Origin: Chloroflexi bacterium RBG_16_51_16
GTDB taxonomy: Bacteria > Chloroflexota > Anaerolineae > Anaerolineales > Villigracilaceae
Length of the DNA: 6,300 nucleotides
Assembly (NCBI GenBank): GCA_001796785.1
Contig: MGNL01000050.1
Location: forward strand, 1-6,300
Direction of reading: 5' to 3'
Below are positions 1 through 5,722 of this stretch, piece after piece. The notes under the pieces were generated by a model, which saw only the letters and a program-made list of their open reading frames with translations, did no database searches and was not told the origin of the DNA. A program made the position numbers and the translations under genes. The number at the start of each line of letters is the position of its first letter. Within the stretch, counting starts at the first letter, position 1.

Positions 1-694
1 AATTGGTGATCATTACCATGATCACGATGGCAAATAAGAGCCGGTCCCGTACGAGAAACTTCAATCCATCTGCCAGCTCATCCCGATACTTCTTCTCGGC
101 TTCTGCAGGTTTGACATGGGTTCGGATCACCGCCGCGATCATCCCGGCGGACACGATGAAAGAGATCGCATCCACCCATAGCACATTTGCTGTGCTTGTG
201 AACGCGATCAGAAAGCCCGCGAGCGGGGCACCGACCAGACGGGCGCTGCGTTCGATGATGTGGATCGCCGAAGTCGCCCGTTCGATCGGCATACCCGCCA
301 AATCTGCCAGCTCCGGAAGCATGGCCTCCCGGGCTGTGCCTCCCGGCGCGTCCAGGAATGCGCCCAGGAAAACCAGGACCATCAATTGCCAGAATTCCAA
401 TCCGATCGTGGAATCGAGCAGAGGGATCAGCGCGACGGTGATCCCGCTGGTTACATCTGCAAGAATGCTTGTCCTTTTAAAGCCGAGCCGGTCTACAAGG
501 GTGCCACCCAGTAACCCCGCCAAGACCACCGGTAATACGCTGAAAAAACCGCTGATCCCGGTCTTCGCCGCGCTTCCGGTTGTCTGAAGTACAAACCATG
601 GAATGGCTACCGCAGCCATGACATTCCCGGTAAGCGAAATGGCGTTTGCTGACAGCAGGACGATGATCGGGAACTGGTTTTTAGCCAGGATCAT
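1..694 (-). CDS. MFS transporter (MFS_3-like exporter), N-terminal half, cut by window edge
   Basis: A reading frame open to the left window edge gives 231 residues starting MILAKNQFPII. It looks like the N-terminal half of a major facilitator superfamily permease, which usually has about 400 residues and 12 membrane helices. Hydrophobic segments lie near residues 8-36, 46-66, 82-112, 153-168, 172-191 and 219-230. A motif-A-like loop, GGTLVDRLGFKR, spans about residues 63-74. The stretch DAPGGTAREAMLPEL (115-129) resembles the conserved helix-4 region of MFS_3 / EntS-type drug or siderophore exporters. The ATG overlaps the stop of the upstream gene as ATGA, and only a weak ribosome site precedes it, so translation is probably coupled to that gene. 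The substrate cannot be told. The family assignment comes from motif recognition and the cargo is unknown. Confidence 0.85.
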   Translation of the reverse strand, partial: MILAKNQFPIIVLLSANAISLTGNVMAAVAIPWFVLQTTGSAAKTGISGFFSVLPVVLAGLLGGTLVDRLGFKRTSILADVTSGITVALIPLLDSTIGLEFWQLMVLVFLGAFLDAPGGTAREAMLPELADLAGMPIERATSAIHIIERSARLVGAPLAGFLIAFTSTANVLWVDAISFIVSAGMIAAVIRTHVKPAEAEKKYRDELADGLKFLVRDRLLFAIVIMVMITN

Positions 695-1068
695 TCAATA
701 TAGATTTCCACGTGCTCCCCGTCCATTTCATCGGTCATGTCAACGATCTTGCCAGTCACGCCTGAACGCACTGCGTTCATCACATTGGACATGTCCACAC
801 CTTCCACTTCAGGAATGAATCGGGCTCCGATCTTCAAGCCAGCATCGATCATCGATAAGGGCAATTGGACATTGGCTTTGGTGCGACCCGAGTTCACATC
901 CGTCACGCGGATACGCAGCATCAAACCAGATGCAGCCCGGTTCGTTGAACCGGAATCACTGCTTTGACCTTCACTCAATGCCGCCAGGAGTTTAGCACCT
1001 TCTTCTGCAGTGATCTTGCCGCCCTCGATCATGCGCAGGATCTTCATCCGTTCCTCAGTTATGGACAT
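691..1068 (-). CDS. small SHOCT-like domain protein
   Basis: A 125-residue soluble protein. Residues 3-32 (SITEERMKILRMIEGGKITA and onward to LLAAL) form the short two-helix motif found in YvlB/LiaX-type and DUF2089-linked proteins. A polar linker follows (about 33-47). A compact domain covers about 48-125, with LRIRVTD, a hydrophobic stretch around LPLSMIDAGLKIGARFIPE, and an acidic end EHVEIYIE. I chose the ATG at 1068 because AAGGAGG lies just upstream and the protein then begins at the conserved motif. The in-frame ATG at 1116 would add 16 residues, has no ribosome site and lies deeper in the upstream gene. The start lies inside the end of the DUF4097 gene (14-bp overlap) and the stop overlaps the MFS start. 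There is no signal peptide or membrane helix, so it is presumably cytoplasmic. Its molecular function is not established. Confidence 0.85.
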   Translation of the reverse strand: MSITEERMKILRMIEGGKITAEEGAKLLAALSEGQSSDSGSTNRAASGLMLRIRVTDVNSGRTKANVQLPLSMIDAGLKIGARFIPEVEGVDMSNVMNAVRSGVTGKIVDMTDEMDGEHVEIYIE

Positions 1069-2140
1069 TTCCGCCTCCTTCCAACGCCCCGAGCAATTGA
1101 TCCGCTTCCTCAGCATTGATCTTTTTTTCTTGCAGCATTTTGAGAATGATCATTCTTTCCTCATTCGTTACAGCCGCAGGTCTGCCGGCGGCTGCTCCTC
1201 CTTGTACCTCGGGTTTTATTTTGAGAGACCAGCGACCGGTAGAGCTGGTTTGAGCTTTTTCGATGCGTTTCAAGGCGTTCTTAAATGTTTTAGCTGATTT
1301 GCGAACGGTGCGGTTAACCTGGTGGGTGACCTTTTCATTAAATCCTGACCAATCGAAATTCAAGCCGGCGAAATTTCCGAATTCATCCGCCGATTCTCCT
1401 GCAGCCGGATTGCTGCTCAACCGCACCTGACCGCCTGAGTTCAGGTTGATCCTGGCCGAACCGTTTCCGAGCTGGACCTCGCGAACGGTCTCATCCTGGT
1501 TATTTTCCAGACCCGGCCAGTCCATCGTAATCGGATCGCCTTGCAGGGTGATGGCGGCATCTGCATCAACCGGCAGCACCAGCAGGATGTTTTCGCCTGC
1601 GGTTACATCGATGGAGGTGCCGGGCTCAGGCGCGAGGTATAGAATCGCATCTTCGGTTGCAACCGCTTTCACATTTCCCTTGACATCTCGCATGGCAATG
1701 TCATCCGTTACCGATCCCAGCAGCACGTCGCCTTCAATATCCCTTAACCAAGCGTCACCTTCGATGTACTTGACCGACAGGTTGCCTTGAGCAACTCGCA
1801 CGGTAAGATCCCCGATTACTTTCTCACCGGTGATGGCATGAACATTACGCAGGGAGAGATCCCCGCGAATTTCTTCGATCACGACCGGCGCGCTCATGTT
1901 GCGCAGGGACGCTTCTCCATCCACAAGTCCGATTTGGATCACGGATTCATAGGGCACCCGAAGGACCAGGTCCCCTTCGCAGTCCACTAACCATCGATCC
2001 TTATCCTGTTTGAGATGGAGTTCATCTTCATCGGCTTTGATCAATACTTCCCCGATTTCCGATCCGACGATGCTCAAATTGCCGGCGACGTTCGAAATCG
2101 TCATTTTAGGCGTTTTACCTGAACGAATTGTTCGCGTCAT
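1055..2140 (-). CDS. DUF4097-like beta-solenoid protein with C-terminal SHOCT-like motif
   Basis: A 361-residue protein. Residues about 10-200 consist of short beta-rich units carrying repeated signatures such as DGEASLRNM, RGDLSLRNV, GDLTVRV, EGDAWLRDI, EGDVLL and DDIAMRDV. This is the right-handed beta-solenoid pattern of DUF4097 'adhesin-like' proteins. A looser region (about 200-260) precedes an amphipathic, lysine-rich helix (about 263-297, WSGFNEK to LKRIEKA). The end, VTNEERMIILKMLQEKKINA and onward to LLGAL (about 324-353), is a SHOCT-like two-helix motif closely similar to the N-terminus of the next gene. No signal peptide or membrane helix is visible, so it is probably cytoplasmic. 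The ATG directly follows the upstream stop (TAAATG) and has an excellent AGGAGG 8 bp away. In Firmicutes, related proteins (LiaX, YvlB) belong to envelope-stress regulons. A similar role here is inference. Confidence 0.8.
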   Translation of the reverse strand: MTRTIRSGKTPKMTISNVAGNLSIVGSEIGEVLIKADEDELHLKQDKDRWLVDCEGDLVLRVPYESVIQIGLVDGEASLRNMSAPVVIEEIRGDLSLRNVHAITGEKVIGDLTVRVAQGNLSVKYIEGDAWLRDIEGDVLLGSVTDDIAMRDVKGNVKAVATEDAILYLAPEPGTSIDVTAGENILLVLPVDADAAITLQGDPITMDWPGLENNQDETVREVQLGNGSARINLNSGGQVRLSSNPAAGESADEFGNFAGLNFDWSGFNEKVTHQVNRTVRKSAKTFKNALKRIEKAQTSSTGRWSLKIKPEVQGGAAAGRPAAVTNEERMIILKMLQEKKINAEEADQLLGALEGGGNVHN

Positions 2141-2533
2141 TTATTGGTCCTCCTCCCCGCGCAGGATCCTGATCGCGGTTTCTGTATTGATCCTGCCGGC
2201 TGCCAGGTTTTCCAGCGCACTTCGGCGGGCTTCGCTGGGTTCGCCGGGATCCTCCCTTCCCGGCTCATAACCGAGTGCCCGGATCACCTCGAGCAGCCGG
2301 TTACGAATGGTAGGATAAGAACCCCATCTCTCCTTCTCCTCCATTTCGATCCGATTCAGTTTTCCTTCGCAGCGAACGAAGGTTAAAATGAAATCCAACT
2401 GGTCGGAAGAAAGGTTGGTGAGTTGGTTGGAAGCGAAGCGTCCTTCGAGAGTGGTATCACAGGACGAACAATGAAGCCGGGTGATGGTCATTTCAGCCTG
2501 ACAGATCGGGCAGCGAGAAGGTATGAATCGCAT
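2141..2533 (-). CDS. DUF2089 zinc-ribbon / HTH-like regulator
   Basis: A 130-residue protein of the DUF2089 type. It opens with a zinc ribbon, CPIC at 8-11 and CSSC at 22-25, whose four cysteines could bind one Zn. Next comes LEGRF and a segment LSSDQLDFILTFVRCEGKL, then a helix-turn-helix-like part with SYPTIRNRLLEVIRALGYE. The C-terminus, RRSALENLAAGRINTETAIRI (about 103-124), matches the short SHOCT-like two-helix motif of the next two genes. I chose the ATG at 2533 because AAAGG lies 5 bp upstream. A GTG two codons earlier (2539) is possible but overlaps that ribosome site. It is the first gene of the operon, with a promoter at 2611-2638. A DNA-binding or regulatory role is plausible from the fold but not demonstrated. 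Compared with my memory of the family, the HTH appears about three residues longer. Confidence 0.85.
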   Translation of the reverse strand: MRFIPSRCPICQAEMTITRLHCSSCDTTLEGRFASNQLTNLSSDQLDFILTFVRCEGKLNRIEMEEKERWGSYPTIRNRLLEVIRALGYEPGREDPGEPSEARRSALENLAAGRINTETAIRILRGEEDQ

Positions 2534-2610
2534 GTTCACCTTTCGGTTAACTGCAATTTATCTGGGTGATAGGTTGTGATTTCCGGTAAATTATCGATTT
2601 CTGCAATTTG

Positions 2611-2638
2611 ATTGTACTATAATGATTTATTTTGTCAA
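2611..2638 (-). promoter_or_regulatory. sigma-70-type promoter of the DUF2089 operon
   Basis: On the minus strand there is a perfect TTGACA (-35, positions 2638-2633) and TACAAT (-10, positions 2616-2611, five of six consensus bases), separated by 16 bp of AT-rich DNA. Transcription would start near 2604 and leave a leader of about 70 nt before the DUF2089 start codon. It is the only strong promoter I find upstream of the four leftward genes. Confidence 0.75.
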
Positions 2639-2740
2639 TCAACATATTAATAATATTGATATTATTGTGTAAAATCATTGATATTATTTGAACTTTATCA
2701 AATTTTTTTATTTTTATTTGATCAATTTCCATTTGGAGGC
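2639..2740 (+). promoter_or_regulatory. AT-rich corA upstream region with dyads, direct repeats and weak promoter candidates
   Basis: This stretch is far richer in A and T than the genes around it. It contains an 18-bp dyad at 2649-2666 (AATAATAT-TG-ATATTATT). The right part of that dyad recurs as the 12-bp direct repeat ATTGATATTATT at 2655-2666 and 2677-2688, exactly 22 bp apart. A second dyad, ATTTGA-N6-TCAAAT, lies at 2686-2703 and is followed by a T-rich run. A third, TTGATCAA, lies at 2718-2725. A possible corA promoter is TTGATA (2656-2661), an 18-bp gap, then GATATT (2680-2685). A perfect TATAAT at 2618-2623 lacks a good -35. The structure is seen directly; any operator role is inference. 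Confidence 0.4.
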
Positions 2741-2743
2741 ATG

Positions 2744-3730
2744 ATGATACGTACTCTTTACTACACCGCCGACAAACCACTTCGGACCGATATACCTGTT
2801 GGGGAATTAGTTGATCTCTTGACTGATCCGCAAGGAACATTATGGGTGGATTTCACAAGCGAATCTCCCGAGGTTTGCGAACCCATTTTGCAGCGTTTTA
2901 ATTTTCATCACCTGGCCATCGATGATGCGCTTAAGGAAACCCATGTTCCCAAATTGGATGATTGGGGGGAGTATTTATACATCGTTCTTAACGTCCTGAG
3001 TTACCACAAGGAACGCGAGACCTTCCACCCACAACTGGAAGAATTAGACGTGTTCCTCGGGAACAACTACCTGATCACCCACCATGATCGCCCGCTGACC
3101 GCGGTGGACCATACATGGACCTCCTGCCAGCGCGATATCCGCCATGTGCAAGACGGGCCGGATCATCTGCTTTATCGGGTGGTGGATAACCTGGTGGCAG
3201 ACTATATGCCGCTTGTGGAGGAGATCGATCAGCAGATCGATTCCATTGAAGACCAGGTATTCGACAAGCCTACACCCAGGACCCTCGAGAAGATCTTTGG
3301 ATTAAAACGAATACTGCTGACTATGCGGCGAATCCTGCTGCCGCAGCGTGAGGTGCTCAACAAGCTGGCCCGGGACGATTACCGGGTGATCGACCGCAAA
3401 GACCGGGTGTACTTTCGGGATATCTATGATCATCTGGTGCGGTTGCACGACCTGAACGAAAGCCTGCGCGATCTGGTTAGCGGAGCCATGGATACCTACC
3501 TCTCCGTGATCAATAACCGCCTGAACGATGTCATGAAAACCCTGACCATCATTACGACCCTGTTCATGCCCATCACCTTCGTAACCGGTTTCTTTGGAAT
3601 GAATTTCTTCGAACCGGTTGCCCAATTATTCGGATGGACCTCCAGGGCTGCCTTCCTGGCAACCATGATCCTGTTCCTGACTGTGCCGGCTTTAATGTAC
3701 ACCTGGATGCGCCGGAGAACCTTCCTATAG
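2744..3730 (+). CDS. corA: CorA-family magnesium/divalent cation transporter
   Basis: A 328-residue CorA-type channel. The family forms membrane pentamers that carry Mg2+ or Co2+ into the cell. The N-terminal two thirds are the cytoplasmic funnel: a mixed alpha/beta part (about 1-120) followed by long charged helices (about 140-262), with conserved features such as LDVFLGNNYLITHH and VVDNLVADYMPLVEEIDQQI. Two membrane helices follow at about 265-283 and 303-321, with the signature GMN at 285-287 between them and a basic tail MRRRTFL. The acidic MPE loop that commonly follows GMN in CorA is not recognisable here; the sequence reads GMNFFEPVAQLFGW. I chose the ATG at 2744 because GGAGG lies 4 bp upstream. 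The ATG at 2741 is only 1 bp away from it, and an upstream in-frame ATG at 2678 adds AT-encoded residues with no ribosome site. No terminator is seen before lexA. Confidence 0.93.
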   Translation: MIRTLYYTADKPLRTDIPVGELVDLLTDPQGTLWVDFTSESPEVCEPILQRFNFHHLAIDDALKETHVPKLDDWGEYLYIVLNVLSYHKERETFHPQLEELDVFLGNNYLITHHDRPLTAVDHTWTSCQRDIRHVQDGPDHLLYRVVDNLVADYMPLVEEIDQQIDSIEDQVFDKPTPRTLEKIFGLKRILLTMRRILLPQREVLNKLARDDYRVIDRKDRVYFRDIYDHLVRLHDLNESLRDLVSGAMDTYLSVINNRLNDVMKTLTIITTLFMPITFVTGFFGMNFFEPVAQLFGWTSRAAFLATMILFLTVPALMYTWMRRRTFL

Positions 3731-3749
3731 ACATCCCACTTGCCCGCTC

Positions 3750-3778
3750 TTGACACAGAACAGACGTTCGGGTATATT
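3750..3778 (+). promoter_or_regulatory. lexA promoter
   Basis: A perfect TTGACA (3750-3755) is followed by a 17-bp spacer and TATATT (3773-3778, five of six consensus bases). Transcription should begin near 3785, leaving a leader of about 30 nt before lexA. It lies in the 86-bp gap after corA, so lexA can be expressed independently of corA. Confidence 0.85.
3758..3769. promoter_or_regulatory. LexA-binding SOS box (operator)
   Basis: GAACAGACGTTC has perfect GAAC and GTTC half-sites with four bases between. The core fits the Gram-positive LexA consensus (CGAAC-RNRY-GTTYC); only the outermost flanking bases differ. It lies wholly inside the spacer between the lexA -35 and -10, so bound LexA would block RNA polymerase. 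This implies negative autoregulation released by DNA damage. Confidence 0.85.
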
Positions 3779-3789
3779 AATAGCACAAA

Positions 3790-3806
3790 TGAGCGGTATA
3801 CGCTCA
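3790..3806 (+). promoter_or_regulatory. leader hairpin abutting the lexA ribosome-binding site
   Basis: TGAGCG (3790-3795) and CGCTCA (3801-3806) form a perfect 6-bp stem with the 5-base loop GTATA. The predicted transcript start is only about 5 nt upstream, and the last stem base is the first base of the AGGAGG ribosome site (3806-3811). It could protect the mRNA 5' end, limit ribosome access, or be a second operator-like dyad. The structure is seen in the sequence; its function is not known. Confidence 0.4.
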
Positions 3807-3816
3807 GGAGGCAATC

Positions 3817-4494
3817 ATGATGATGGTTCGCAAGAGCAAAGGACTTGGTGAGAGGCATCACAAGATCCTGGATTTTATTGAGAGTTATCAACGTAAATCC
3901 AAACACCCGCCATCCATCCGCGAGATCGGCGAGAATTGCGGGATCTCTTCCACCTCCGTTGTGAATTATTACCTCGATCAATTGGAAAAATCTGGACACA
4001 TCGAACGCGACCGTAAGATCTCCCGCGGGGTGCGCCTTTCTGGTCCCAACCCTCTGGGTGATCTCCTACGGGTACCGGTCATCGGCCGAATCCAGGCTGG
4101 TGAACCCATGCCCGTGCCCACCTCAGATTTCAATTACTTCAACGCGGAAGATTCGGTGGATATCGCGATGTCCCTGATGCCCGCTAAGGAGAAATCCAAC
4201 AAGCATCTCTTTGCACTCGAGGTGCAGGGCGATTCGATGATCGACGCCATGATCAATGACGGGGACATCGTGATCATGAAAGCTGCCCAGGAAGCCAAGA
4301 ACGGCGATATGGTTGCAGTCTGGCTGCCGGATAGAAACGAAACCACCTTGAAGTTCTTCTACAAGGAGAAGGATCATTTCCGCCTGCAACCCGCCAACCC
4401 GACGATGAAACCCATCCTAATAAAAAAGAATGATCCCCTGGAGATCAAGGGCAAGGTGGTCATGGTGATCCGCAAAATGGACAGCGTGGCTTGA
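3817..4494 (+). CDS. lexA: LexA, SOS-response transcriptional repressor
   Basis: A 225-residue LexA, within the usual length range. LexA represses DNA-repair genes and cleaves itself when RecA filaments form on damaged DNA. The N-terminal winged-helix domain (about 10-75) has the HTH PSIREIGENCGISSTSVVNY (32-51), followed by LEKSGHIERD and SRGVRL. The C-terminal S24-type peptidase domain contains the Ala-Gly cleavage site in RIQAGEP (A94-G95), the catalytic serine in QGDSMIDAMINDGD (S140), and the catalytic lysine in ETTLKFF (K179). All key residues are present, so the protein should be self-cleavable. I chose the first of three consecutive in-phase ATGs (3817, 3820, 3823), which lies 5 bp after AGGAGG; 3820 is equally possible. 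Its own promoter carries an SOS box, indicating autorepression. A strong terminator follows. Confidence 0.96.
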   Translation: MMMVRKSKGLGERHHKILDFIESYQRKSKHPPSIREIGENCGISSTSVVNYYLDQLEKSGHIERDRKISRGVRLSGPNPLGDLLRVPVIGRIQAGEPMPVPTSDFNYFNAEDSVDIAMSLMPAKEKSNKHLFALEVQGDSMIDAMINDGDIVIMKAAQEAKNGDMVAVWLPDRNETTLKFFYKEKDHFRLQPANPTMKPILIKKNDPLEIKGKVVMVIRKMDSVA

Positions 4495-4509
4495 TAAAAT
4501 TCAAGAACA

Positions 4510-4544
4510 AAAAAGAGGCCGGAATTAAATTCCGGTCTCTTTTT
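4510..4544. terminator. bidirectional rho-independent terminator between lexA and the VWA gene
   Basis: The arms 4510-4525 and 4529-4544 pair over about 16 positions, with one G-T wobble, around a 3-base loop (TAA). The core CCGGAAT / ATTCCGG is flanked by an A-run on the left and a T-run on the right. It therefore yields a U-tract in either direction and can end both lexA (plus strand) and the converging VWA transcript (minus strand). Confidence 0.92.
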
Positions 4545-4565
4545 ATATTTACGGATCGTTCTTCG

Positions 4566-5720
4566 CTATCGTAACTTGACCCTTCCTCTTGCCCTGTTAG
4601 GACCTGGGCTTGAACCACCCGAGGAAGACGCTAGCTTGATCCTGCCTTTGCGTCCACCACCTACCCCACCGAGCAGTTTTCCGCCGCCCATAAAGATCAA
4701 TGGGACAGCCAACAGTACCAGCAATCCTAGTGCGATCGCTGCAAACAAGCTCCAGGATTGACCTGTCACTTCAGGCAGGACGCCGCCTGGATTGTATTTT
4801 CCTTCAGCTGATACGCCGGCAGCCGAGAGGGATACGGTCAGCCCGCGGTTGACGCCGTCCCGGGTTGTTGAAGGTGTTACGTAGGTAATGGCGTATTCAC
4901 TCTGGTAGCTCTGACCATATTGTTGATAAAGATTGGTCAGCGTAGCGGCATCGGTCACGTATGCATACTGGCCGCCAGTGCGGCCGGTTAGCGACTTCAG
5001 GCCAGCCTCATCGATGCCACCCTGGCCACCCAGGCTTGGGTCACCGAATCCGATCGCAGAGACCGTCAATCCGCTCGGACCGACGCTGTCAACAATATTA
5101 TCCTCAGTGCTGCTGCTCTGGTTATCCATGCCATCGGACAGGACCAGTACAGTCTTCCGGCCTTGCACATTTTCGAGTGAGACGGCTGCTTTCAGGATTG
5201 CATTGTACATGGCGGTATCGCTGCCGGTTCTCAAGCCATCGATGGCGCTCGTCAGGGCGGACTTATCCGAGGTGATCGGTTGGACTTCATACACATTCGA
5301 GTCAAATGCCACGATTCCAACCTGGTCGCCACCCTGCATACCGTTGACATATGCCTTGGCTGCCTCTTTCGCCGCGCTGATCTTATTCCCTTTTTCCATG
5401 CTGCCGGAGATGTCGATGACGAGCACGGTTGTCACCGGAGTCGCCTCACCACCTGCCACATCCCCACCACCTCTCACATCGGTTGGCTGCATAAGCTGAC
5501 CATTTTCGGAAATTTGAATGGTGGCTGGATCAACGCCTACGGGATTACCGGCGGAATCGGACACTGAAACATAAACCGTCACGTTTGGAAACCTGGAATT
5601 ATCCACCTGGGTGATCCGGACCTGCTGGCCGGATTGAGCACCAGCAGTAATGGTCGTGGAGATCAATATCAAACCCAGAAGGGTAAGTGTTAGAAATCTT
5701 CGGTACCAGATTGTATTCAT
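4566..5720 (-). CDS. secreted, membrane-anchored VWA-domain protein
   Basis: A 384-residue protein. An N-terminal signal peptide (basic YRR, hydrophobic LTLTLLGLILI, likely cleavage after AGA near residue 28) directs export. A short beta-rich domain (about 33-85, NVTVYVSVSDSAGNPV) precedes a von Willebrand A domain (about 96-270). Its MIDAS metal site looks complete: DISGSM (D103, S105, S107), a threonine in GSDTAMYNA (about T169) and the aspartate of LSDGMD (about D196). A second beta region (to about 310) leads to one membrane helix (about 323-344) and a glycine-rich, basic tail. In that tail GRIKL and GRVKL each occur once. I chose the ATG at 5720, with AGAGG 5 bp upstream, over the GTG at 5726, which overlaps that site. 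It lies 2 bp after the FHA gene stop, so both are probably co-transcribed. It likely binds or organises surface partners; the partner is unknown. Confidence 0.88.
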   Translation of the reverse strand: MNTIWYRRFLTLTLLGLILISTTITAGAQSGQQVRITQVDNSRFPNVTVYVSVSDSAGNPVGVDPATIQISENGQLMQPTDVRGGGDVAGGEATPVTTVLVIDISGSMEKGNKISAAKEAAKAYVNGMQGGDQVGIVAFDSNVYEVQPITSDKSALTSAIDGLRTGSDTAMYNAILKAAVSLENVQGRKTVLVLSDGMDNQSSSTEDNIVDSVGPSGLTVSAIGFGDPSLGGQGGIDEAGLKSLTGRTGGQYAYVTDAATLTNLYQQYGQSYQSEYAITYVTPSTTRDGVNRGLTVSLSAAGVSAEGKYNPGGVLPEVTGQSWSLFAAIALGLLVLLAVPLIFMGGGKLLGGVGGGRKGRIKLASSSGGSSPGPNRARGRVKLR

Positions 5721-5722
5721 GG

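Noticed and set aside
3..587. Long open frame on the plus strand, 194 codons
   Set aside because: It is the antisense shadow of the MFS gene. Its composition is Ser/Arg/Pro-rich without any domain, and there is no ribosome site, whereas the minus strand encodes clear membrane helices.
763..779. 17-bp dyad TGAACGCA-C-TGCGTTCA, superficially like an operator
   Set aside because: It lies deep inside the small SHOCT-like gene, far from any start or promoter, and the half-site spacing does not fit the SOS box. It is probably a chance result of coding sequence.
2121..2133. GAAC-GAATT-GTTC near the start of the DUF4097-like gene as a second SOS box
   Set aside because: The half-sites are five bases apart, not four, and the site is within codons of an operon-internal gene with no promoter elements around it.
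2547..2840. Minus-strand frame of 97 codons in the AT-rich divergent region
   Set aside because: It covers the DUF2089 operon promoter and the corA start. Its Ile/Asn/Lys-rich translation reflects AT-rich DNA, and it has no convincing ribosome site.
3496..3999. Minus-strand frame spanning the corA 3' end and the lexA 5' end
   Set aside because: It runs across the lexA promoter and opposite two confidently identified genes, so it is a shadow.
4933..5499. Plus-strand open frame of 188 codons opposite the VWA gene
   Set aside because: It is antisense to a gene with signal peptide, MIDAS motif and membrane anchor, and its translation shows no recognisable fold.
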